Below are positions 9,745 to 18,130 of a DNA stretch of 21,784 nt, piece after piece. Location of the stretch: the NCBI GenBank assembly GCA_032718475.1, contig JAUCBJ010008497.1, positions 1 to 21,784 on the forward strand, given 5' to 3'. The translations under genes and the position numbers were made by a program. The stretch is from Nemertoderma westbladi (lineage: Eukaryota; Xenacoelomorpha; Nemertodermatida; Nemertodermatidae). Under the pieces are notes generated by a model. That model was not told the origin of the DNA and did not search any database. It worked only from the letters and a program-made list of their open reading frames with translations. Position 1 is the first letter of the stretch, and each line of letters opens with the position of its first letter.

Positions 9745-10205
9745 ACTACGAGGTCGAGCGAACTCGGACAGTGGAAATGAGATCCTTCCAGGCTTCCCGA
9801 TTCTCCATAGTTGTCGCAATTTCGTTTCTCCCAAGTTCAGTATCCCTTTCAAGTTGATCTATATATGTTATGGCCGGTCGTCCACGACTTCGCTTTCCAT
9901 GAGTTGGTTGCCAGAAAAGTAATCTGGTATGACCTCGTCTTTACTTCGCCAGCAGTGCCCACTGAATCTTAATCTGCGTTCACGGAGGGTGGTTGATACA
10001 GGTGGTATTGTACCATAAAGCTCGGCGTTTGTCATGTGTTGTCTCCAGCTGATGTTTAGGGCTGCCCTTAGTAGTCTTGTGTAGCAACCATCAATTCGTT
10101 GTTCAAGTGATTTCGTCAATGTCCAGGTCTCACCCCCGTATAAAAATACACTTTCCACTGTGGCTCGAAAGAACTTAATCTTCTGAACTGGAAAGGTTAT
10201 ATTTC
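9745..10205 (-). pseudogene. LINE reverse transcriptase C-terminal relic
   Basis: On the minus strand this reads as the region after the RT palm of a LINE ORF2: ATVESVFLYGGETWTLTKS, then IDGCYTRLLRAALN, ERRLRFSGHC, and after a frameshift near 9915-9926 a THGKRSRGRPAITYIDQLER segment, ending near 9745. The domain order matches the C-terminal part of the relic at 6892-8020, but the sequences are clearly different families. The catalytic palm is absent, so it is a 5'-truncated, decayed insertion. Confidence 0.8.
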
Positions 10206-10327
10206 CAGTTATGGACATGTCACTATACTGAATATCCAGCCAGGCGTCGTTTATACAGAAAATGCTACCAATAAAAATAATAACATCAATCCGCAAACAA
10301 AGCAGTCTGTATCTGCCATATCCCATG

Positions 10328-10482
10328 TCAAGTACAATGCACACATCTTCAACCAGACACTATATAACATTGCAGGTGTCTCATTGGTTCCCCCCAAGCT
10401 TGACACTAGAACTAGAACAAAGCCGCCTCCGATTTGCAGGACATTATTGCTTTCGCCGTGAGGACCAACCAGTGCATAATTA
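10328..10482 (+). pseudogene. short LINE fragment, same family as 6892-8020
   Basis: Closely matches 7757-7900, including gacactatataacattg, tctcattggttcccc, aagcttgacactagaac and gtgaggaccaaccagtgcat. It carries a short extra 'actaga' duplication and frame changes. It lies head-to-head with the minus-strand LINE relic. Confidence 0.85.
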
Positions 10483-10662
10483 GGGGCGTAAGCAGGAATT
10501 TTACCTATGGGTGGTAAATATATGAAACATAATTTCCATAAATTCCATTGAAACATAATTGTGCTATACATAGCACAATGTAGCATATTGGCTATACTTT
10601 GTATGCTTATTGTATACTGTATACTTACTGGATACTTATTGTATGAAATTTGAAATGGAGAT

Positions 10663-10707
10663 AGTTTCACCTCCCTCCTCCTTGCTCGGGTGTCGGGTGA
10701 GCCAGAA
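10663..10707 (+). repeat. dispersed repeat fragment, also at 1968-2003
   Basis: Shares agtttcacctccctc and tgagccagaa with the earlier copy. The middle here contains gtgtcgggtg. Confidence 0.5.
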
Positions 10708-10775
10708 CCTTATTTTTGACTTTCATTATTTTGCTAATATGCAATGGAGGCTATGGACAGTGAGTGAGGAATGCC

Positions 10776-11508
10776 GGATACATGACCGAATGTAATCAGG
10801 ATCGAATGTAACATAGTTTTACGTATCGAACGTAACCGCAATTATGTTACATTGGATCCTATAACTATGTTACATTCGATCTACAAATTACTAACAGACT
10901 AAGCCCGAATGTAACATTGCCATTTAAAGGAGCAGGTTACAGAGGCGTGTTGGGGGAACCAAAACAATAAACGAAAGTTAGCACATGTTACAAGATTATG
11001 CAAGTTACCAGTACTTTTATTTAAAGGAGCAGGTACAGAGGCGTGTGGGGGGAACCAAAACAATAAACGAAAGTTAGTAACACATGTTACAAGATTATGC
11101 ACTCTCCCTATGCTTGGGTCTTGGGTCTTTGTTTTGTACTAACCAAACTGTTTCTTCCTGTAAATAAAGGAAGCATTTCATCGGTTAACTCATAGATAGA
11201 TAGATTTATTTATACATTATGTAAAAACAATAACAAATACACCAAACAATGTACTGGTATAAAGGTATTGTCCAACATAACATATATGATTACCCCTAAA
11301 GCTTTGCAGCTTATTTCCAAGGGGGTCCTTAACTCCTGAAATCAAAACACAACAGAAATAAATATATGTTACATTCGGGCTTAGTATTTTGTAGTTCGAA
11401 TGTAACATACAGTAGTTATAGGATCCAATGTAACATAATTGAGGTTACGTTCGATTCGTAAAAACTATGTTACATTCGATCCTGATTACATTCGGTCTGT
11501 CACCCGCC
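10776..11508. mobile_element. foldback element with ~125-bp inverted repeats
   Basis: The left arm (about 10784-10913) and right arm (about 11367-11498) are reverse complements over about 125 bp with few changes; both contain gaccgaatgtaatcaggatc, attatgttacattggatcct and the aagcccgaatgtaacat end. Immediately outside, aggaatgcc occurs as a direct repeat on both sides (10767-10775 and 11509-11517). The element's right tip reads ggcgggtgacagaccg inwards, sharing gggtgac with the tip of the 8127-8508 element. A 9-bp duplication and long inverted ends again suggest a MULE-like group. The interior carries two tandem copies of the repeat found in the arms of 8127-8508 and no coding region. Confidence 0.75.
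10918..11140 (+). repeat. two tandem copies of the dispersed foldback-arm repeat
   Basis: Each copy contains aaaggagcaggt(t)acagag, a run of G, accaaaacaataaacgaaag and acatgttacaagattatgca. The copies start near 10921 and 11024 and point the same way. The second is followed by gggtctttgttttgta, which also ends the right arm of the 8127-8508 element. Confidence 0.8.
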
Positions 11509-11554
11509 AGGAATGCCAAGGCTATCTAATCTAACCTTTGTGGTGTCAATGCAT

Positions 11555-11576
11555 CCCCCCCCCCCCCCCCCCCCCC
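11555..11576. repeat. C22 homopolymer
   Basis: Uninterrupted run of about 22 C, 40 bp to the right of the 10776-11508 element. Confidence 0.95.
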
Positions 11577-11674
11577 GTCAACATTGTAACTGCCCCCACA
11601 TAATGTCAACAGGAATTGTAACATTTTCCATTGTACTATTGTATTACTGAATTAATTACGGGACTGTCTGTATA

Positions 11675-11841
11675 CAGAGAATATCACCTGTTCTAAGAGT
11701 GATATACGATATATCAACCTGAAGCAAATAAACCTGTATAACTACCGAGGCCGAAGGCCAAGGTTGTTATACAAAGTTTATTTGCTGAAGGTTGATATAT
11801 CGTATATCACTCCTAGCAGCCTAGGACAGGTGATATTCTGT
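11675..11841. mobile_element. hairpin element (~80-bp arms)
   Basis: The left arm runs agaatatcacctg ... gagtgatatacgatatatca ... gcaaataaac, and the right arm is its reverse complement, meeting at ggccgaaggcc (about 11751). A few small indels separate the arms. The whole could fold into one long hairpin. Related words (gtgatatacaatatatcaag, acatgtgataaacag) reappear at 14020-14080. Confidence 0.75.
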
Positions 11842-12132
11842 TTATCACATGTGTTCGATCTTATTGAACACGAAGAGGGCCGTCCTGCATAATAAGGTAA
11901 AGCGAACCCCGCTCCACAATTTAGTATTTTCCTCTCCAATTTTTTTATTATAGCTAGTACTTGTTGCTTTTTGTATAGAAATCGTTCTAGAATATGCTAG
12001 CTATTTATTTTGAAAAAATGAACCCTCAGTTACAAATATTTTTTATTCCAGAACATATTTTTGAAAATATCTTGATTGTATTTTAAACACATGGGAACGA
12101 TTATTTATACACAACCTAACTGCCTAAGGGAA

Positions 12133-12342
12133 GGCTGCGTTCACACTACCGAGTCAAAGTCAAATGAAAATAAATGTAGCTAGAAATAATAAATAATAAT
12201 ACATTATATAATATAATACATTATATAATATAGGCCTAATACATAGGCCTAAGCAAATAACAGAATAAGGGCTTTCTATAAAAAATTAAATTGTATTTCA
12301 CAATTTGACTTTTGACTTCAACTCGGTAGTGTGAACGTGGCC
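12133..12342. mobile_element. MITE with GGC(T/C).CGTTCACACTACCGAG ends
   Basis: The left end reads ggctgcgttcacactaccga and the right end, inverted, ggccacgttcacactaccga; similarity continues through a caaagtcaaat-type segment. The interior contains short repeats of aatacattatataatat. At 210 bp it is a typical small non-autonomous DNA transposon. The flanking 8-mers (taagggaa, taagaatg) agree only in the first four bases, so the superfamily is open. Confidence 0.75.
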
Positions 12343-12435
12343 TAAGAATGTTTGGAATTGCTTCTTTTTTTTATTTAAGAACACTACCGGTAATATATAA
12401 AAAATGTTCTAGAATTTATATTTAATAACCAACAT

Positions 12436-12672
12436 TGTGTAGGGCCTAGTGTTGAGAACTGAATCAATTTTTACTAATTTCAGTTACAGTTACATTTTCA
12501 GTATTCAAAGTTTTGCATTTCAGTTACAGTTACAGTTTCAGTATTACAAAGTGTAACATTTCAGTTAGCCTACAGTTACAGTTTCAGTATTATAAAATTG
12601 AGCATTTCAGTTTCAGTTACAGTTTTGATCGTGATAAAATTCAGTTACAGTTTCAGTTATAGATTCAATATA
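12436..12672 (+). repeat. (CAGTTA)n-type array with GTTGAGAACTG head
   Basis: Begins gtgttgagaactgaatc, then many cagttacagttacag or cagtttcag words interspersed with tcagtattcaaag-like spacers. The array ends near gttatagattca without the inverted end seen in the second array (13674-13892). Confidence 0.8.
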
Positions 12673-12744
12673 TATGATCTCACGTAGTAAGCAGTCATTG
12701 AATTAATGTAGTCTCATCGGGGCTGGGTGCATTGCAGTCACTTG

Positions 12745-12800
12745 CCCAATGAGTCACTTGCCCAAAAAAATCAAACGAATCACTTGCCAAATAAAAAAAT
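12745..12800 (+). repeat. short tandem repeat of agtcacttgcccaa
   Basis: Three consecutive, slightly diverged copies (agtcacttgcccaa, gagtcacttgcccaa, gaatcacttgccaaa). Nothing else is recognised between the two CAGTTA arrays apart from the 12980-13257 element. Confidence 0.6.
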
Positions 12801-12979
12801 ATATCTGAAACTAAAATTGAGGCACTTTAATATATTACTGTAATATACGCTAATAATAATGTTCATTGCGAAACGTCCTCTTTCTAGAGCTAATAGGTAG
12901 TTATTGTAGGAAAGTTGGACCCACTCTATGGTAATATTTTGTAACTAATATACTGATAGTATGTAATGAAAGTGGCACG

Positions 12980-13257
12980 TCACAAGATCACACTAAAGGC
13001 ACCCACATTTTACTGCACATCTTGTTTCAGTGCTTGTACAGTACTGTTATCATTTATTGTTTTGGTTATAAAAGCCATGCTTCTGAATCCTGCTCATTTT
13101 CCTTAATTCGAAATTTGTTTTAGTAATCATATATTTATTGTTTTGGTTAGACCCACCTCGATAGGCTGCTCCTTTCACTTTTAAGTTTAATTTTGTAATT
13201 TATAATGGTAAACTTGATCAAAATTTAATTTCCAGTGTGCCTCTAGTGTGATTGTGA
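12980..13257. mobile_element. degenerate inverted-repeat element
   Basis: tcacaagatcacactaaaggc (about 12979-13000) is inverted at gcctctagtgtgattgtga (about 13239-13257). Inside are two decayed same-direction copies of the dispersed repeat (atttattgttttggtta with tgctcatttt, and atttattgttttggttag with ctgctcctttcac). This is probably an old non-autonomous element. Confidence 0.5.
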
Positions 13258-13673
13258 TATTAATAGTACCGGTAACATTAATAATTCATAATGTAAAATA
13301 TATATCCGTTAAAATCCCTCTACCAATAGGCCTAACTTTTCTTTGTTTATATAAAACATTTACATTTAATATGAAGCAAAAATGGTGATAAGGCTGATAA
13401 TAGTCTAATAGTTGAGCCAGACAAACATAGACTATATGCTACTGTAGATCTTCGGTCACTACTTGACTCACCAAATAAATCACATTTGAGCTAAAGTGGA
13501 CAATGGGTCTTTTTTATTGTGGAATAATATGGTTTTGTTCAGAAGTGGAAAAAATGAGATTGTTTTTTATAACAATGTTTTAAAAATGATACCTATGGTA
13601 ACCACTGTTATTCATTTATTAAACTATACTCTATACTTTATTACAATACTGTTTTAAATGCTCATTCATGTTA

Positions 13674-13892
13674 ATTGTGTGATTGAGAACTGAATCGGAT
13701 TTTGTTAATTTCAGTTTCAGTTACAGTTACAGTATTCAAAATTCGCAATTACAGTTTCAGTTACAGTTACAGTATTCAAAATTCGCAATTACAGTTACAG
13801 TTATAGTTACAGTATCAAAAAATCATCAAAATCATTCAGTTACAGTTGCAGTTACAGTATAATTACAGTTACAGTTCTCAACACTAGTAGGG
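13674..13892. repeat. (CAGTTA)n-type array with inverted ends
   Basis: Opens with gattgagaactgaatc and closes with cagttctcaacactag, so the ends are inverted copies of a TGAGAACTG-type sequence. The interior repeats cagttacagttacag with attcaaaattcgcaatta spacers in two near-identical units. A further inverted match (tgtgtagggcc near 12440, ggcctacac near 13894) links it to the first array. Confidence 0.8.
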
Positions 13893-14007
13893 CCTACACA
13901 AAATATTAAAAATTGCAAAATCTAGCTAGTATAATATCACTTTTGTAATTAAAAAAACACAATTAATTAGTACTACAAGTTTCAAATAATTTTTGAATAT
14001 AGCTAAC

Positions 14008-14034
14008 TGTATATATCACACGGTGTGATATACA
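14008..14034. repeat. palindrome atatcacac/gtgtgatat
   Basis: Near-perfect palindrome around cacacggtgtg. It resembles the ends of the 11675-11841 hairpin and may be a remnant of the same family. Confidence 0.6.
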
Positions 14035-14126
14035 ATATATCAAGAACCGCTAAAAATAAGTGAGAACATGTGATAAACAGGTATATTATCGGTATATTGG
14101 TATATAGCGCCCTATTGCGCTACTCT

Positions 14127-15435
14127 GTTGCTCTGTGAGATTTGAAATACCTGTATATACACTGATACAGGGTCCTACTAAATACTACAAAAAGCACAAA
14201 ACAAGCACAAAAAAGCACAAAAAAGTCAAGAAAAGCACAAAAAAGCACAAAAAAAGCACAAAAAAGCACAAAAAAGTAAAAAAAAAGCACAAAAAAAGTA
14301 AAAAAAAAGCACAAAAAAACATTCTAACATCAAGAGAGATGGGGGGGGGGGGGCGAAAATATGAGAGATATTGTTACAGACACCCCTCCCCCCCCCCCCC
14401 CCCCCCCCCTGACATATAAGATAAGTATGCATGAACTCCTAAACAACATTGCAAACAATCTGGCAGTTATAGAAATTTCAAAGTATACAGTAGTGTTACA
14501 ACAGCAGTGGTTAAACCCAGGCAGGAACTGTGTTTCCAACAGACGCAGATATCGTAACCAAGGCAGTTCCGACCTAAGCGAGATTCTTGCAAGTATGACT
14601 ATGACTAATATCATCATACTTGTCCTCAGACGTTATCGATCGCCCACTCGAGAGGTTCGGGCAGACCGTGATGTGATATAATTGTACAGTATGTCGATTT
14701 ATCGGTGAATAAAGGCATTCCAATAACAGAATAATCGCGATTTCGGTCAACACTGACATGACATATCCAGTTTACAAGCGCCTGTTGCCTATGCTGCGTC
14801 GCTACATCTCCCACATCGCTACATCGTTACAAGTAATTAACCAGAACGCTGATAAGTTGACATAATGTGACAAGACAATAACAAAGTCTACTACAGTATT
14901 ATAAGTTCTATCCTGATATTTGAATTGAACCATCTTTACATACTGACATTAGCCTGATATTGCACTAGGGTGCTCGTGGTAGGGCTGTACCTGTAAGTGC
15001 TCATGCCTGCATGCTGGTACTCACTCACTGGCAGCTATATGACATGAAAGCATACTGGACATGTGATTATCCTTCCGGTAGCCTAGACACTACTGCACTA
15101 CATGATATTGCTTCTATCATCTGTTCTATTACAAGCTCAATAAACAGCTATCAGTTTGCTTTTTTGTGCTTTTTTTTTACTTTTTTGTGCTTTTTTTTAC
15201 CTTTTTTGTGCTTTTTTGTGCTTTTTTTGTGCTTTTTTGGGCTTTTCTTGACTTTTTTGTGCTTTTTTGTGCTTGTTTTGTGCTTTTTGTAGTATTTAGT
15301 AGGACCCCTGATACATGGATGACGTGAAACATACGCCATAAATCCCTGCAGGTACCGGTATATATATCTACTAGATATATACCTGCACTGCTTTATGGCG
15401 TGGCGTATGTTTCATTTCAAATCTCGCAGAGCTAC
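14127..15435. mobile_element. foldback element with (GCACAAAAAA)n arms
   Basis: Starting near gctctgtgagatttgaaat (14130) and ending near atttcaaatctcgcagagc (15432), the two ends are inverted copies. Further in, both contain gggtcctactaaatactac followed by a long array of aaaaaagcac units (14191-14325, and the reverse complement at 15155-15290), including the same single interruption agtcaagaaaagc. The arms also differ: the right arm has an extra hairpin (15325-15414). The interior has a G13 run (14341-14353), a C22 run (14388-14409) and about 700 bp of unrecognised sequence. Lys/His-rich and Phe/Cys-rich open frames come from the repeat. It ends about 120 bp before the INCENP start codon. 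Confidence 0.75.
15325..15414. repeat. long hairpin upstream of INCENP
   Basis: tgaaacatacgccataaa and tttatggcg(tggcg)tatgtttca are inverted, and the stem continues through cctgcaggta/tacctgca and gtatatatatcta/ctagatatatac. The stem is over 35 bp with small bulges. It lies 140-230 bp before the INCENP ATG, so it may sit in the promoter or 5' UTR. Confidence 0.8.
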
Positions 15436-15476
15436 TGGTAGGCTACGAATGTTTAAATTTGAGCAATTGCTTATTT

Positions 15477-15486
15477 ATCCATAAAA
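15477..15486 (+). promoter_or_regulatory. TATA-like box, possible
   Basis: The word tccataaaag lies about 70 bp upstream of the INCENP start codon. It is only a partial TATA match in AT-rich DNA, and the transcription start is unknown. Confidence 0.25.
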
Positions 15487-15553
15487 GAAGAAGATTAGAA
15501 GATACCGACCCGGTTGGCAGGTTGGTAGGTACCAGTAGACCAGTGATTCCGTA

Positions 15554-18130
15554 ATGGCTAAAACAACTGAGGACAATATGTACGTTTCATTTAAAAAACG
15601 TCTGATTTCTGAAATGTCAACTGAGCCGTTACGACGGTTACAACAATTCGGCGAACGACAATTACAAATGCTCAGTGAGCATTACGCCAATCTAATGTCT
15701 GTAGAAGAGTCTTACGAGAAACAATTGGTTAACGAAACCCTGTTAACTTTACCGAAGACACCGGGGCACAAGAGAGCGAGGGCCGCGCGTAGGGCCGCTA
15801 ACAAGCGAAGATCAAGTTTTTATTCTTGGAAGTCTTCTGTGGTCACCCGAAACGCCATCAAAAGGAGCATCACCTTAGCTAAAAGACGAATAAGTTCACT
15901 GGAGAACATACATATCTCCGTGGCTACTCCGCCCACTTTGGTGGCAGATGATGCAGATTGCCAGACATCGGACAATGAACCCCGGAATTACAATCCAAAA
16001 CCGACTCAGGGTAAACCCCGTCTCGACTCGCTGCTCTTGAGTTCAGAAGATGAGATGGAAATGGCAAAACAGCCGAGACTATCCGTGAATATCTCCGCAT
16101 CGGATAAGCGGGAAGCTGAAACCTACTGTCGGGCCCCCCTAGTTGCTATTGACAACGTTGATGCGACTCAGTCGTTGCTATGCGACCCCCAACCTGGCTG
16201 TTCCTCTACCCCGACTTCCATCGAGATTCGCACCATTACCCCCATCACCCCCGAGTTGACGTTTATCGATCTCTCGACTGCCTTCAGAGAAATGCCCCCC
16301 GCTAAGGCTCAACTCACCCCCTCGGTTGCTAAGGGAGGTAAAGGGGTCGGCATGGCGACGACATTCTCCCAACCCGCTGATAAGTTTTACGATAAAGTTA
16401 AACATATTGACCTTGAATTGGAATCGGCAAGTCCTGGGCATCAGAGACAGAATATATCTAGGGCGATGCGTCCACGGATAGTGAAACCTATTCGTGCTGG
16501 TCAAGGAACACCGATTAAAAACAGACTCCGCTCCTCGAGAGACTTTGCCGCTCCCAAACGGCCGTCGTCTGGGTCGGTCCCGGGCCCATCCACCCCCGTA
16601 TCGGTCCGGAAGATGAGAGAAAAATACGAGATGATCGCCAAGGAGCAGCAGCTTAAGGAGAGCAAGGAGAAGGAAGCGCGATATCTGGAAAAGAAGCAGG
16701 AATTATTAAGGAAGAGCGTGGAAGAGCGGAAGCAACGTAGGGAGGAGCGGCATCGTAAGGCGGCGGAATTACGTCAGCGTCAGCAGGAGTGCGATGTGCG
16801 TAAGCGACTGGAGCGGGAGAATTCCCTGAACCGAGCGGAAGCCAATCGGAGTCGCGCGGTCAAAGAGTCAACGTCGAATTCCTCGCGACCGGAGGACTGG
16901 AGGAATAAACACAGACACCAGACGGAGGAAGTGGGGCGGGGTCGAGAGGCGGAATCGAGGAAGAAGGTGCAGGAGATGTACAGTAAAAACGAGTTCCAGA
17001 AAGTAAGGGAGCAAGCGGCAGGGTTGAGGCTGAGGGAGAGGCAGAGAGAGGCAGTTGAACTGGAGGCTGAGGCAAGGAAGAGACAGAGAGAAGAGCGAGA
17101 GAGGAAGAAAGAAGAGGAAAGGAAGAGACAGAGGGAGGAGCGAGAGAGGAAGAAAGAAGAGGAAAGGAAGGGACAGAAGGAGGAGCGAGAGAGACGCCAG
17201 GAAGAGGAAAGGAAGAGACAGAGGGAAGAGCGGGATAATGGCCAGGAAGTGGAAAGGAAGAGACTAAAAGGGGAGCGAGAGAGGAAGATTAAAGAACAGC
17301 ATGATAAGAAGATAATGAGTGATAAGCTGCTGCAGGAGGCGAGGAAGAGAAAGTTGGAGATGGAAGAGCGAAACAAAACAGAAGATGAAAGGGAGAAATG
17401 TAATCAGAAGCAAGAATTGAAGAAAAAGGAAGAAGAACAGGAAAGAGAAAATGAACAGTGTTACAAGGTAATTGTTGAGAAGTTCAGAAAAGACCAATCA
17501 GCCGGTGTGTTCGGGACCGATCTACTCGCGAAAAGTATATCAGGAGCCAGTGTGTCCGGAACCGGTACATCCGGGTCCAGTGTGTCCGGGACCGGTACAT
17601 CCGGGTCCAGTGTGTCCGGGACCGGTACATCCGGGTCCAGTGTGTCCGGGACCGGTACATCCGTGCACTATTCCTCGGGACCTGATCTGGTGCGTCCGGC
17701 ACCGCAGTTTGCTACACCGCAGCGTGCCGCCCCGACCAAGCAATCCGGACGCCCGCGTTCCCTCGTCTCCCACGCAGCGCCCCTTCGTCCGACCTGTCCA
17801 TGGTACACCGTAAGGGACCGCTACACCCACTACAGTCTGGATGACCGGGTCTCTGACGACGATACAGACGACGAGGACCAGCCCAGGCATCAGGTTCCCC
17901 GATGGGCGTCCGACGCATCCGTCTTCAGTAGCGGGTATCGCTACCAGAATCTGGTCGTACCTAACTTAGGTTTCGACGACAGGAAATTGTTCCTTCCTGT
18001 GGCCCAACCGGATTTGACGAAGATATTCGATCGGGTGAAGAAACGCATGTTGATCCGTACCAGCAGCGCGCTTTGGGACACGCCGCTCGTCAACCAATCT
18101 TTCCTCCAACGTAACGCTTCGCAAGATTAA
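15554..18130 (+). CDS. INCENP: inner centromere protein, single-exon
   Basis: This 858-residue protein is the scaffold of the chromosomal passenger complex: its N-terminus binds survivin and borealin at centromeres and midzone, and its C-terminal IN-box binds and activates Aurora B. Visible parts, in order: a CEN-box-like helical start (1-60); LPKTP (66-70) followed by a basic cluster KR-R--RR---KRRSSF (73-89), both in the positions seen in vertebrate INCENP; a Ser/Pro-rich linker with an STP site (346-348) like the Cdk/Polo docking site; a highly charged Glu/Arg/Lys helix (354 to about 650), like the single alpha helix; a Ser/Gly/Thr repeat (666-703); and the IN-box (about 755-845) with SDDDTDDE, PR..VPRWA, a DLTKIF segment and the TSS motif (836-838) before ALW. 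An in-frame TAG at 15536-15538 and a strong context (G at -3, G at +4) support this ATG. The length is close to vertebrate INCENP. There are no introns, unlike typical animal INCENP genes as I recall, so a retrogene or lineage-wide intron loss is possible. The CDS is GC-richer than its surroundings. Confidence 0.9.
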   Translation: MAKTTEDNMYVSFKKRLISEMSTEPLRRLQQFGERQLQMLSEHYANLMSVEESYEKQLVNETLLTLPKTPGHKRARAARRAANKRRSSFYSWKSSVVTRNAIKRSITLAKRRISSLENIHISVATPPTLVADDADCQTSDNEPRNYNPKPTQGKPRLDSLLLSSEDEMEMAKQPRLSVNISASDKREAETYCRAPLVAIDNVDATQSLLCDPQPGCSSTPTSIEIRTITPITPELTFIDLSTAFREMPPAKAQLTPSVAKGGKGVGMATTFSQPADKFYDKVKHIDLELESASPGHQRQNISRAMRPRIVKPIRAGQGTPIKNRLRSSRDFAAPKRPSSGSVPGPSTPVSVRKMREKYEMIAKEQQLKESKEKEARYLEKKQELLRKSVEERKQRREERHRKAAELRQRQQECDVRKRLERENSLNRAEANRSRAVKESTSNSSRPEDWRNKHRHQTEEVGRGREAESRKKVQEMYSKNEFQKVREQAAGLRLRERQREAVELEAEARKRQREERERKKEEERKRQREERERKKEEERKGQKEERERRQEEERKRQREERDNGQEVERKRLKGERERKIKEQHDKKIMSDKLLQEARKRKLEMEERNKTEDEREKCNQKQELKKKEEEQERENEQCYKVIVEKFRKDQSAGVFGTDLLAKSISGASVSGTGTSGSSVSGTGTSGSSVSGTGTSGSSVSGTGTSVHYSSGPDLVRPAPQFATPQRAAPTKQSGRPRSLVSHAAPLRPTCPWYTVRDRYTHYSLDDRVSDDDTDDEDQPRHQVPRWASDASVFSSGYRYQNLVVPNLGFDDRKLFLPVAQPDLTKIFDRVKKRMLIRTSSALWDTPLVNQSFLQRNASQD
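17070..17290 (+). repeat. in-frame 45-bp tandem repeat in the INCENP helix
   Basis: The block gagcgagagagg and its variants start at 17093, 17138, 17183, 17228 and 17273, exactly 45 bp apart. Each unit encodes about 15 residues of the type EERERKKEEERKRQR. The spacing keeps the reading frame and the i/i+4 Glu-Arg/Lys pattern that stabilises single alpha helices. The copies differ by several substitutions, so this is an older array than the one at 17549. Confidence 0.9.
17549..17663 (+). repeat. in-frame 30-bp tandem repeat in INCENP
   Basis: Nearly four copies of a 30-bp unit (agtgtgtccgggaccggtac plus atccgggtcc), three of them essentially identical, encode SVSGTGTSGS (residues 666-703). 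The array lies between the charged helix and the IN-box. The near identity means recent expansion, so copy number may vary between individuals. Confidence 0.95.

Noticed and set aside
14135-14419. Lys/His-rich open frame, and Phe/Cys-rich frames at 14120-14314 and 15011-15292
   Set aside because: They are translations of the GCACAAAAAA array and the G/C runs, not proteins.
14361-14681. 106-codon frame inside the foldback element
   Set aside because: It starts across the C22 run and has no recognised domain; an unknown element protein cannot be fully excluded.
16780-17376. 198-codon antisense frame within INCENP
   Set aside because: A mirror of the Glu/Arg-rich helix codons; its Ser/Leu/Phe composition is what that antisense would give.
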